This document shows positions 33,951 to 46,200 of a stretch of DNA of 64,000 nucleotides, one piece after another. How positions within the stretch are numbered: position 1 is the first letter of the stretch; each line of letters begins with the position of its first letter. Under the pieces are notes generated by a model. The model was not told the origin of the DNA, searched no databases, and saw nothing but the letters and a program-made list of their open reading frames with translations. Source of the DNA: Hofstenia miamia (Eukaryota > Xenacoelomorpha > Acoela); the NCBI GenBank assembly GCA_004352715.1, contig SCFE01000014.1, forward strand, positions 2,515,913 through 2,579,912, given 5' to 3'. The position numbers were made by a program, and so were the translations under genes.

Positions 33951-35148
33951 GGTGATCAATAAATTACCACAAGTGACTGTTTTAAAAATAAAATAAATAG
34001 CTGTGAATAGGAAAAGAATATTTCATTACCGTTTCAAGCTGCATGATGGATGGAAGAGGCAATACAACAGCAAAGAACCAGTTTTCTTCTCATGGAAAGA
34101 AGGGTCTTCCGCATTGAAATATTTGAAAGACTGCAAAAAGCTTAATTACCTTGAAAATAAGAGCAATCTAAAAGTGGATCAGTCGTTTTAAAGAAAGGAG
34201 AACGTTAAACAAATATGTGAGAGCTGGTAGACTTCGCTGTTTAACCAGCAGTTTCCAAATTGAGCAGGTGCAAGATATGATGAAAAATGCAAAAGTAGCG
34301 ATTCGAGGGGTATTCGCTGTCTTAAACATCACGGACACTACACAAGTAATACTAGCCGACCATTTCAACCCTAGCAATATACCTACTAATAAGGTGCAAG
34401 TGAACGCATGAGCAAAAGATTCATCATATGCAAGCCGGTCATGAACTTGAAAAATCATCAACCGGAAGATTTGGTATTTTTTTACAAATATTTCAATGAG
34501 GATGAATCATTGCTTCCTAGTCACTCACTTATTCAATAACTTAAAGAAACCTCCATGAGAAATTCACTTTCAAATGCTGGATGAAGGGCAGGATGCATTT
34601 GACATTTGGTAGAAGAGGACTGCTATTTATTCTTCGGTCAAAGAACTTTTTGATCACTTCTCGCATTTTTCTTCGAAAATTAACAAGCTTGGGATTAGAG
34701 CAATGGAAGTTAGGACGTTTTCGCTTCGGGTCAAGTCGAATCGTCGGATTTCCATTCTTGGATCTTGCCTATCACATTGAAATAGCACCATCAATATCAT
34801 ATTTTAGCAATCGCATCTAACATGGGCCAAAAATTAGTATTTATAATATAAATGTATAGCATTACCTAACCAAATCTGATTAAATTAAAGAAGCTCTTCC
34901 GAATGACATGCCGAGGCAAGTTATAATGCCGAATATAATTGTTGCTTACTCAATTATTTTTGCTGTAAAAATTAGTTTTTAATTAATAATTGAAATATCA
35001 AATGAAAAGAATTATGTAGGAATTACATAAATAATCATTCTGACTAATGGCGCCATTTTTACCTTTAAAAATGGAATAACACTTAAGAATAACTAAATAC
35101 ACAATCAATTTTCAAACTAAATTTGACATTTATACAATTAATAGTGGG
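33951..35148. other. Unidentified coding-like remnants
   Basis: Plus-strand frames at 34003-34191 and 34217-34411 have balanced amino-acid composition, for example 'FKLHDGWKRQYNSKEPVFF' and 'VAIRGVFAVLNITDTTQVIL'. They look like pieces of one decayed protein. No family is recognised and no splice-consistent gene could be built. Confidence 0.3.
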
Positions 35149-35149
35149 A

Positions 35150-35155
35150 TTTATT
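35150..35155 (-). terminator. Candidate poly(A) signal of the SPP gene
   Basis: AATAAA on the minus strand about 150 bp downstream of the SPP stop codon. This is a plausible distance, but the motif is expected often in AT-rich DNA. Confidence 0.4.
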
Positions 35156-35301
35156 TTCATTCAAACAAGATTGAAAAACCTTTTCCATTTTAAAAATATA
35201 AATAATGCTGATGATAGCAAAATGTTACAAATTTGAAACACGAAAATAAAACCCAAAACATCAAACACTAGCAATAGCTTGATAAATTAAACAACGTCAG
35301 C

Positions 35302-36408
35302 CTAATCTGTCTTCTTAGTTTCATCAGGATTGTCTCTGTAAGAAAAAATTGATTTTATATCACCCTTGATAAGTGCTAGAAACAAAGGGAAGCCAATGCA
35401 ACAAGGAACTAAATACAACAATGCAGGCTGCGCGTGCTTGTAAGTATGCATTACAAAAATGGTTAATGCAAGACCAAAAACATAGGCAACAAAACCAGCA
35501 TAGAAATATGGATTGCCATGTTTTCGACTATGATCATATCTTAGTAGCAATGCAATAAATATACCAGGTACTACGATATCACCAAGCCCAAGCATTGCAA
35601 AGTTATTGGCATTCCAACCATTTTCAAGAAGATCTTGAGGAAATATCAACTTTATTGGCCCATCAAATGACTTTGCGACGGTGACCATAACATCAGTGGC
35701 GAAAACCCAAAAAATGTCATAGAAAAACAGACCGCCTAGCAAAATGCAACCAGTAGACAATGCATTAAGATGAAGCAATTCTACGCCACTGACTGCAAAA
35801 GTTAGTCCAAAAATGTTATTGGCAATCCAATGCTTCTTGAGAAGATACCACATTCCAAATCCACCAGAAATAACGAATGCGATCACATCAAAGTAGTCAA
35901 ATTTAACATCAAATACAATGTTTTTACTTGATTGCGAATTATCAGTGTTTTCAGAAGATGAATCAGCAGCTTGTTCGTACAAAAGAAGAGAATATAATAA
36001 ATTAGCAATTGGAAGACATAACGCTCTTCTTAAGAGGGGAGCAATTAGTCTTGTCAACGCTATAGAACCAATAACGAAAAAGTACATTGCAAGCAAAAAA
36101 TTGACATACTCCTTATTTAAAAAGCGAAATACCAAATATATCGAAAACAGCGCACCACTAGCATACAACGGAAACAACATTGCATCTTTACCCGAAAGCG
36201 TTTCTATGTCCTTACTTTTCGTTGCACTGAATACATGACTTACTGACCAAAAAGAACCAAAAGCAATGGGAAATAGCGTCATTAATAATAAGCTAGAGTA
36301 CGCTACTGCCATTCCTTCTGTCGTAGCATTGAATCTAGCGGTGGAATTTTCAATACCAGTAGAATTCGTTGCATTTTCATCTATTTGAAATATTAAAAGA
36401 TTTTCCAT
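35302..36408 (-). CDS. HM13: Signal peptide peptidase (intramembrane aspartyl protease)
   Basis: An intact 368-residue frame of the presenilin/SPP family. The enzyme sits in the ER membrane and cleaves leftover signal peptides and some tail-anchored proteins inside the bilayer. Both catalytic motifs are present: YD at 230-231 ('GGLFFYDIFWVF') and GLGD at 274-277 ('MLGLGDIVVPGIF'). The PAL motif follows at 328-330 ('QPALLYLVP'). Four N-glycosylation sequons (N12, N15, N21, N27) mark a lumenal N-terminus, and the C-terminus is KKTD, a KKxx ER-retrieval signal. About nine membrane segments are expected. Length matches the family (human about 377). The start is the first ATG in frame, giving the usual short lumenal lead. 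The whole CDS is in one exon, whereas SPP genes of many animals have introns, so retrocopy origin or intron loss is possible. It is divergently arranged with DRC9. Confidence 0.95.
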   Translation of the reverse strand: MENLLIFQIDENATNSTGIENSTARFNATTEGMAVAYSSLLLMTLFPIAFGSFWSVSHVFSATKSKDIETLSGKDAMLFPLYASGALFSIYLVFRFLNKEYVNFLLAMYFFVIGSIALTRLIAPLLRRALCLPIANLLYSLLLYEQAADSSSENTDNSQSSKNIVFDVKFDYFDVIAFVISGGFGMWYLLKKHWIANNIFGLTFAVSGVELLHLNALSTGCILLGGLFFYDIFWVFATDVMVTVAKSFDGPIKLIFPQDLLENGWNANNFAMLGLGDIVVPGIFIALLLRYDHSRKHGNPYFYAGFVAYVFGLALTIFVMHTYKHAQPALLYLVPCCIGFPLFLALIKGDIKSIFSYRDNPDETKKTD

Positions 36409-36807
36409 ATTGACGTCCCGCTACGTTTCAAAAGTGAAACATCATCACTTTTAAAATATTTTACAAAAAACATTTGTTTCATAATTTTTTAAATATATCG
36501 CTATTATTATTTTATAGTATTATTTTTTTTATTAGCTTAATTATATTATAAGTTTCTAAACATTTGATGCTGTTTCCCTAGTGACTCAAAATGGAGATTT
36601 AAATATATCAGTTTTTTCGAAAAAAATAGACAACGAAATTAAACGACTTTGTCATTTTTTAATTATTTATTAACAATTTATGCTAACTTAAATGTCTATC
36701 ATATGAAAATATGATTACCTAAATTTGCCGAACTCACTTTTTAGTTATAAAACTCCAATATTTTAGATTGGATCATCATGCATTTTAAAAATATTGTCTA
36801 GTTTTAG
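36409..36807. promoter_or_regulatory. Shared intergenic region between divergent SPP and DRC9 genes
   Basis: Only 399 bp separate the two start codons, which point away from each other. Any promoters of both genes must lie here, unless an untranslated first exon lies elsewhere. The sequence is very AT-rich, and no TATA or CCAAT site stands out with confidence. Confidence 0.5.
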
Positions 36808-37245
36808 ATGGCAGAGGTTTCCAAGAGAAACAAATCCCCAAGCGGAAATACTCAGCAACCAGTGAAATCTAAACTTCAATTGGAAACAATGAAAATGCTT
36901 GACACTTCTCGCAAAAAACTTACTACAATAGAAGCTCAAAGAATAATGGCAGTTCTTAATGATGCTTTGCAAAGACTTGAGCTTGTAGCCTTGCTACGCT
37001 TCGCTTGCAAAAATTTAGAAAGATACAGTGTCATGTTTGGAAATGAATTGTGTGCTGCCTTGGAGAATTTCAATGTTCTAATAAATAAGTTTGTATCTAA
37101 TCTTGAGCAAAAGGCCGAGAATCCTGAAGATGAATGTAACCTACAAAAACATTCAGATTTACTTCAGTTAGAACTACATCATTCAACGAAATTCATTCTA
37201 CGGCTATTTGCTGCAAATCCTACAATCATTAAAGCATTTCTTCAA
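36808..37245 (+). CDS. IQCG: Exon 1 of the DRC9/IQCG gene
   Basis: Encodes residues 1-146. It ends at CAA followed by GTGAGA. The open frame continues only four codons into the intron before a stop, which supports splicing here. Confidence 0.9.
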
Positions 37246-40200
37246 GTGAGAATTTTTTAGAAATATTTAATGGCGATATTTTACTATAGCTACTACCAAC
37301 AATATTTTATAGGTAATGCAAAAGTCCGATAAAATATTGCATTATGTGCATTACGAATTCTATTCCTTGTGTATTCCACTCTCTAACATTCTTGATATGG
37401 AACAAACAATCTACATCATAAAAATGGTTGCGACTTCTCAATAAAACCAAGACATCTAAAATGGTCCTTACACTCTTCTGTATTCGATAAACTAATTATT
37501 TATTGTTTTTAATCTGTTTTTGAAATAGGAAAGAATCTTTGAAGTAGAGTAGTTGATGCAACAGTTTTCGTACATTGATATTCTTTTTTATTGATGTCAT
37601 AGACACACTGTCATTGTATAAAATTATATTAACTAGCCAATATTTGTTTTTACAATAATACATATGACTATATGCAACTTAGTAGCCCATGTATATACAA
37701 TAAAAATTAAAAACTATGTTTTTAAATTACCTCGCCACACTTTTAGCCTCTTAGATGTTCCTAATTTATACGTTCTGTTTAAGTGGTTTTCTAAATTTAA
37801 TTACTGAATCAGCAGTTGTTATATTCCCGCAAGATTGAGCTTGTTATTTTTAGAGATATTTCTTAGATTTCTAGTAGTAAATATAATGAACTGTGTTTTC
37901 TTACTATTTAAAGTTAATTTGTTATTAATAAAGAACGCCTTTACTTATGTTCTGATGTATATTATTTGCTGCAAATATAATACTGGCATTTGTACAACAT
38001 ATTAGCGTATCGTCTGCGTATTGTAGCACCTTACAACTATTATTAGTACAATCCTTAATATAGTTTATATATAGGTTAAACAATATGGGTCCCGTACTGT
38101 TGCCTGTAGCACCAATTTATCAGTCTTGATATAATCTGAATACTGGTTATTTACACAGACACTGCATAGTTAGAAAACTATGTATCAGTAATCTGACACC
38201 ATTATCAAATCAATATTTTTTAATTTCCCTTTTAGAATTGTATAATCACCCAGGCTAAACAATCAATTGCGTTAATCAGTTCGTTGTTCAAAACATTTCT
38301 GATATTTTCTGTGATAGACAAAAGAGCGTCAATTGTACCGATTTTTTCACGAAATTCAAATTGGTTTTTCATTAAATTGTTGTTATTATTTAGATAATAA
38401 GTTATTTGCTGATTCAGAAGTTTTTCAAAAAGCTTTGTTAGAGGGGTGGTGATTGTAAGATCACCTTAAAATTTGGATTAATGTCTGTTGTTTTAAGTGC
38501 TGCAGGAAAAGTGTTTGTATGCATTGCAAAATTTTACACAAATATTAGATTTTTTAGTGATGAATTCAAGGATACTGGATTTTCCACTTGATTGCTTGTA
38601 TATACGTTAGCAACGTCATTTTTAAATCCATATTTGCTAATGCATTCAGGAGGCCCAGCTAACCGGAGATGCTGGGGTGAAACACCCCTGAATATTTTTT
38701 ATCATGATATTTTACTAGATGTTGAAATACATTCATTTTATTTTCCATTTATTTTCTGAATTGACAAAGCTATGTCTTTCTACATGTCTTTGCAATGTAA
38801 ACATTAAATAGGTGATTTCTGTTTACTTTTTTTAAGAACTTTTTATAATCTCAAAATTATTGTATCACTTTTTTTCTAAGCAGATGTCAATTGTGAATGT
38901 CTACATTTAAGTTTTGTATTTCTAGTCGTCCTTATTTTCCATTCCATTTCTAGCCTTGAGAATATTATTGACGTCCACTAGCTTATTTTTATATAATGCC
39001 ATAGAAGAATCAACAAGGTGGAATATATTTCATGGTTGCTAAATCCCAATCCTTGCGTAGTCAATCTTATTTACTATCTTGGTTTCAGGTGCGTACACCG
39101 GATTTTCTGACGGAGTAAATCTCTGTTTTGATCAAGTGAGTGACTAAAGCTGAGCGAAGCCCTGCGTAATTTCTTGAAATATTAAAAAAATAGTTGATAA
39201 GAATGCCTTTAATGACCTTAGTTTTCAACAAATATTCTTTTCCGAAAATCTTTTGATTTAACCAAACAAAGGGACATTTTAAAACATGTCAGAGACATTC
39301 TATCATTCACGGCCTTGCTTACAGCACTACTATGTCAATCCACAGCCAACTTAAATCATAATTTAAGTTAGCTGTGGTCAATCTTATCTGATTTGATATA
39401 ATTATTTTGTTTTCGCACACTCTTATGTTATAAATTATCAATTTGATATGTCCCTAAAACAGATGAAAATGAATTCAGCTTAGTGGAAGTAAGAATAGAA
39501 TTGAGGCAAAAGAGTTTATGTTATTCAATCTGGTGGCTGTTGCTTCCAACGAACGATTTTTTTTAGTAGACTCAGCATTATCAAAAACTGCTTGAGAACA
39601 CTGATAGGCAAAGACCAATTAGAAGAACTAATGCTCTTAGATTGTGGAAAATATTTGAAAGAAGTGTTTCAAAGAATAAAACACTAACACTAGTCATACA
39701 ATTGAAGAATCTACTTATATTCATTTCTTTCTACTCTAAGTTTTCAATTAATTGTGATTTATTTTTATTGCAAGTGCAATCAAAGTTAACTACGTTCATA
39801 GGCTGTTAGCTGAAAAACATTTTTACCATTGACTTAGGGTAGGGGTCACTAAAGATAATTTAATTTTAAAAGATTTATGCTAAAATTCCGTAAGATCGAG
39901 CTAAAAAGGGCTAGCTTTTGCGGGAGTATTGGTGAGTATGTCATTACGTTGCCTGGGCTGAGTTAGTATCAGAAGTTCTTAGAAGTTTAATCTGTGGGAG
40001 CACTTCTGAAATAACAGGTTTTCGATCTTTTCAATTAATTTGGGCATAGTAATACGAGATGGGAATAGTTTGCTTAAATCTTCACATACATTTATTTATT
40101 TCTAGTCTATCATGATATTGATTTATGTCTATCAGAATTTCACAAGAAGTCGACCATTTTTTGACTGACAATACTGATGCAGTTTCTTACTTCAAAGTAC

Positions 40201-43200
40201 ATTGCCTTAGCGGGTTCAAAATTTCTTGATCAGTATTATGCTAATACTAACAAAATTGAAAATTGTCAACATATCTTCTCACAATGACTGCTAATATAGA
40301 GTAATATCCTTTATCACAGATATGAAAATCTAGATATAGAACATATCATATAGTTATAACTACATGTAGTTGATAAAAATACACATCGAGATTCGACCTC
40401 GATCCCTTTTTACACGCAAATTTACCAAACACTTTATGTTAATGCTCCGAGCCTGAAACAAATTGATTCGCAATATTGATTAATTTCTTTTTCTAATATG
40501 CATTACCATCAAATTATTTAATTTATTCTGTGACATGTTTGCGCACAAGTATGTATAAAGTCGAGTGCTTAAACCATGGGTGCCGCCAAAAAGAGCGTGA
40601 TTGCGCTCCCAAAGATAAATCAAATAAAAAATTCCAGCTGCTACTAAGAGTTTCTAAGCGCCTATGATGAAATAATTCGCTGCAATCAACACCGAATTGG
40701 AAAAAAATTTTCATGGGAATACTGCTAGTGCCAATGTTTATATACAAAAGTCTCATCTGGGTATAGTTCTTATCCATTTTGCTGCAGTCCTTAAAGCAAT
40801 GCCTTCAGTTTTACATCGCTCTTACAATGGCATGCTCCACTGCATTTCATGAGAGGGTCTTTTCTGCCCTTAAGTTTATTTTGACTCATCTGAAGTCTTG
40901 AATTTGACGTTGAAACTGACAATGGCCGCATAGTGAAATTTGCAATTTTTGCAGCATTGCACTAAATTCTTTGACATCTTTGCCTCTTAGAACATGGTAC
41001 ACATTAAACAGGTTTTTGCTAATTGCATTTTTAGTTTTTTCCGATAGGTTTTAAGTTCTTGTTTTTAACTAGTTAAAATTCTATATTTTTCACTTTCTGG
41101 GAGTGATTTAACGTAAATAGAACCACTACACGCTGTGCACAAAAACGATTCCTTCTGATACTCTGCCTCTGGCCAATTATTACTAAACAGATCTTTCAAT
41201 TGTTTATTGGATTCTGATTGTTGTGCAAACCGAATGTGATGTTAGCACTTGACAGTAGGTCAAAATGGCCTTTAATAATTTTTTTATTTTTTATTATTCA
41301 TTCAACAAAAACATTAGCAGCTACATATACTTACAATTATATTGATGCATTCATTGAATATGTTATTTGTTGAAATTTTGTTTCTATTCCATAATTTTTT
41401 GGATTTGAAACATGGGTGTGCATTTGTTCTCAAGGAGTAAAAGCTGTTCTAGTGTTAAATCTAAATACGAAAGATTATTACTTTTGAACTTCAGTCAATT
41501 ATTTTGGAAACAATACATTAACTCAATAAGAACTTTTCTAAAGATGGGATAACTAGGACATAGTAAAACATACTATGTCTGATTTACCCCATCTGTTTAG
41601 TGTTGTATGCAATTAAACATTTTGTAGATATAAACATTATATTGTATTAGTTCATATTCAAATTAATAAATATAACAGATGAAATAATGTAATTCAAGAA
41701 TAATTTAATGCCTAGACCAATGTTTTCAGAACAAAAAATCGTCTTACGTTTTTTAGCAATTCCTAGATACAACTGATGACTTTGAAATCTGCACATTCCA
41801 TCGTTAATTATGTTGTTGTCTTGATACTTGTGACTTATTACTGAGTATTGACGTAATTAGAATAGTTGCACTACAATTCATCATTGTAATTGCAATTGAC
41901 GCTTTTTGTGAAAAACATGCGTGTTTTACATTATGCAGTATTAAATCCGACTTACTCCATCTTACCCTATTGCATTTACAATCAGTCTCCAAAGAATAAG
42001 CAAGAACTTTCAATAATGTGTGCAGAATTTGAAGTTCAGTTCATAAAAATTGGTCGGCTTCATAGTATTGGATGGTTTCTACATGGGATTCAAACAGAAA
42101 TGGAAAGTATAGTGGTTTTCGTAGAATACATCTAAGAAGTGGAGCTTATTGTTTGGAGCTGCATCTGGTAAGAAAAGTGATATATGGAAAAGATTCAGCC
42201 TCATTAAGAAGAACAATGCTATTATTGATGGATTTGTGGCATGTTCCAATTGCAAATGCGTTTACCATTATAAGTCAAAGGATGGACCAGCACCTTATCG
42301 CAACATAGATGTCTATCAAATTCATCTCCACCAAGTTCATCATCCAGATCACAGCTATCTCTGTTTTCATCATGGAAAAATATTGGAGATAATGTAACAA
42401 CTAGTGCCGACTCTGTTAGTTCAAGAAGAATTTTGGCTCTAAATTAATCTGAATCTGCAGTTAAATGGATAGCAACAAGCTTTCGACCTTTATCAATTAC
42501 GACTGATGCTAGATTTTTGAACATCTGTCATCAGTTTTTCAAATTTGTAAAGACCATGGAGATATTGACCCACATCAGATTTTCCTAGACTGATCTGGGC
42601 TTAAGCGGCCGACTTTGCCAAAGGTTTATAATGAAGCTGGTGCTCAGCAACCGCAGGATTTTTCTAATATTCTTGCTGCTTTATCTGTTACAGCAGACCA
42701 GTGGACAGACAAATTTACAAACTTGTCTTACACACAAATCACTGCTCAGTGGATTAACTCCAAATTTGAATTGATGAGCTTTGTGTTGTGTGTTGACAAG
42801 TATGAAGGTGATTCAAAGCGCACTTCTGTTATCATTCATGATATATGTGAAAAACTACAGAAAGTTATGCGAGGTTCGAGGCTAACTAGTGGACGACCGA
42901 GGCTACCCTTTGTTAGTGATACTGATTCCAAGTTGGTTTGTGGCCTTGATACATTGTTTGATCGTTTGTGGTGCTCATCTCATGATCTGAGTCTTGCCAC
43001 TAAGTTTGCTATGGTGTCCACACTGCTATTATATCAGAGGCAAAGTAGTTGCTTAGACATTTCAAGCAAGCTAGATTGAATGCCAAATTGAAATCTACAC
43101 AGTATGTTGAAACGGGATTCAATTCAGTGTACACAATGCTTTCATCTATTCACGATAATTTCGATGAGTTTGTTGACATTTTGTCTAAACATGTTAAAAT

Positions 43201-46200
43201 GCATCTCCTAGAAAATATTACTCTGCCTATTCTTAAGGTAATTATGGCATCAGACAAAAAGTCAACCATTTCACTTGTTATCATCGTTTACAGTAGATTG
43301 GATGCAAAAATAAATAGCTTGTTTGAAAAATCTGAAAATATACTTATTAAGCGGGTATGTGTTCTTGAAAGCTGACCAGTTATCTCTACATTGCGACAAT
43401 CCTACATCCTCGCTTCAAATCAACGACACTGATAAAAGAAGATCGTAATATTGTTGAAAACAGTATTAGGAAGCATATTATAGATATATCGAAAGAGGCT
43501 ACCTCATCTGATGTTCATCCTCCCCCAAAGAAACGAAATAGATTTGATTTTGATTCAGATGACGACAGCGACATACATTCAGCACACAGTTTCGCAAAAG
43601 TTGCAGATCAGCGATTTATCCAATGCATGAAACTTCCTGATGAAAATGAAGATACTGACCCACTGGAATGGTGGAAAAGCATGAGTTCTATACTTCTAAC
43701 AATGTCTCAAATTGCACGTTCATACTTGGGAATCCCCGCTACTCAAAATAAATGGTAAAGGTCAGCAATCGATGCAGGCAACACCATCACATGCAAACGC
43801 ACTTCTCTTGACGCAGATCACGTCAATAAACTGATTGTTATTCGATCAGTCGAAAGAAGCCTTCCGTAAATTTTGTTTGAAAGACTTCTTACATTTTTGT
43901 CATTCTTGTTGAAAATTATACTTAAATATTTTGTTTTGCGTTTTAAAAAAATCCAGGGCGGTTACGGGCGGTAAAGTTTACAAAAAGTCGGTTAAGGGTG
44001 GTTACAGTTACTAGAAAAAAAAACGGTTAGGTTAAGGTCAGGAAATGCTCGTAACCGCACATCAGTGTCCTTGATAAAACAAAATGGCCTTTTAATTTGA
44101 GTGATATTCGATATGATGAAAAAGAAGTCAAATGCTTGTTTACGAGATTTTCTCTTTCAGAAAGTAGTGCGCTGTTGGGTATGCGAGAGTTTGTTGATAG
44201 TATGAAGTCCCCACTAATTTACATAGTGTTGTTGCCGCAGTTGATACTATTCCTTGCATTTGATTTCAAAAGTGAGTAACTGAAAGAAGATCGTTGTGGT
44301 CCAGTTGCATTACTAAGTTGAGAATAACACTTTAATAAATACTATTGTACAAGGAATAACATTGAATACATGAATGAATCTGGAATCTGACTAAATAACT
44401 ATTTAAATTAATCCTAATTGAAAAGCTATGTTATTTATCGTTATGCTTCCCAGGGGCGTACGCAGGATTTTCTGATGGGGGGACATTATTGTCATTACCC
44501 AAAATTTTTGAAAATATTGAAAAAATAGACCCTAAAATGCATTTCACGATACTAGATTTTAAATTTTTCAATTTTTTAAGAATTTTTTTTTGATTTATCC
44601 AGTCAAAATCAAATTTGGAAACCTGACGGGGGACATTCCACCATGTCCCCCCCCTGCGTAAGCCACTGATGCTTCCTAAAAATTTACCTCTACAGCACTG
44701 AGGATATTTAAATAATTTTTTTTCATACCAGTGATCATTTGTAATACTGTTATATACGGCAAATAATAGACTATAAGCATATCACATGTAGTTAATTTAT
44801 TCTTAAGCTGATATTTTGTGGAAATGCTTTTATTGTACACTTTTGAAAATTAGGTCTGTCTATATAATTCTACTGCCTTCAAGTTTACAGGTTGAGTGAA
44901 TATCAAGACTATTTTCCTATTTATTCAATTTCATTAAATACTTAACTACCGCGTATTTGTATAGTCCATAAATTACAGTAGGTTAGGTACAAGATTGTTA
45001 TTAAAATAGTAATTTTTTATTGGAAAAACAACAAATGTTCTCATCCAAATCTTTCTAGTACAATTAGAGCAAAAAATTTATATATTTTAAAAAAAAAATT
45101 AAATTTTTATCCAAATCAAACAAGTCATGAAAAATATAATACATCAACATATGTATTAACAAATAAAGCATAAAGTGCAAATACTGCCACCATCAAAATG
45201 ATTCTGTTCCCTAGAAAAAGGCAGCTGCCCGCCCTGTCTCTTTATTCCGCCGCCCCTGGTTATGGGCAAATTTAGTATTTTTATTTCAGAATTCCAAATT
45301 TAGAATATTTCTGTGAATGGATAAATCTTTTGACTAAAATGATTTTAATGTTTTTTAGAAGATTTAGATATCCGTTTTTTTGAAAGTTAAGCCGAAAACT
45401 TGTATAGTCCAGCGCATTGCGCAACACCCAAATTAACTCAAAATGTTTGGTATTTCTGCAAAATGAAATCTCTCTGATTCTCTAAATATATAACGCATAT
45501 TAAATTAATTTTGTTTCTCTTGTTAATTAATCGTTTGCGCTGAAGTACATTGGCTACGAACCAGTTCATCTGTGCAGCCATGATATAAAGACATTCTTAT
45601 TATGATTCCACAAATCGAATTCTGTTGCTTTCCACCGAGGAAGGCGGGGGATACTAGTAAAAAATCGCAATGTGTGTGTGAGTTTGAATATTATCAATTA
45701 GTAATAAATTCTGTGTTTAATCGTTTCTACATGATATTAATTCTGTAAGATCTCGTAATCAGTTCGCGCTTTTCTATATTTCAATTAAATATTCTTTTTT
45801 AGGAAAAACAACAAATCGATCCCACAGTGCAATCATTCCTTAATGAAGTGGTAGAGCTTTGTAGTCTTGTTCATACAAGATTGCTTACTACACCAATGGA
45901 AGAGAAGCAATGTCAAGACTACCTCAACGAAGTAAAGGATCGTGCGAGAAAAAATTCTCTTGTTATAAAAAAGCTTGAAAAGGAGTTGGATGCTGCCCTT
46001 GCTGAAAAGGATGTTGAAGTTGGCAAAAGAAATGACCAAATAAAGAAACTAAAAGCATCGATTTACAAAGTTGAGAAGGCTAGTGAAGATACAATATCTA
46101 GAACGCGAAACGACGCTATAAAACTACAGCAAGCCGATGAGAAAAACACGGAAAGTAAACGTGAAAAACTATTGCTAGAGTTGAATGCCGCTCGAAGTGC

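Noticed and set aside
34003-34820. Three plus-strand frames that could be a gene
   Set aside because: Balanced composition but no recognised domain, no consistent splice sites and no common frame. Recorded only as unidentified remnants.
35373-36238. Plus-strand frames opposite the SPP gene
   Set aside because: Antisense shadows of the conserved protease CDS.
38655-38700. CCAGCTAACCGGAGATGCTG block resembling a tRNA-derived SINE head
   Set aside because: No A/B box pair or cloverleaf could be drawn by eye, so no tRNA or SINE call is made.
45182-45262. GC-rich TTCCGCCGCCCCTGG, which looks like another MITE end
   Set aside because: Only one terminus is visible and no target duplication could be matched.
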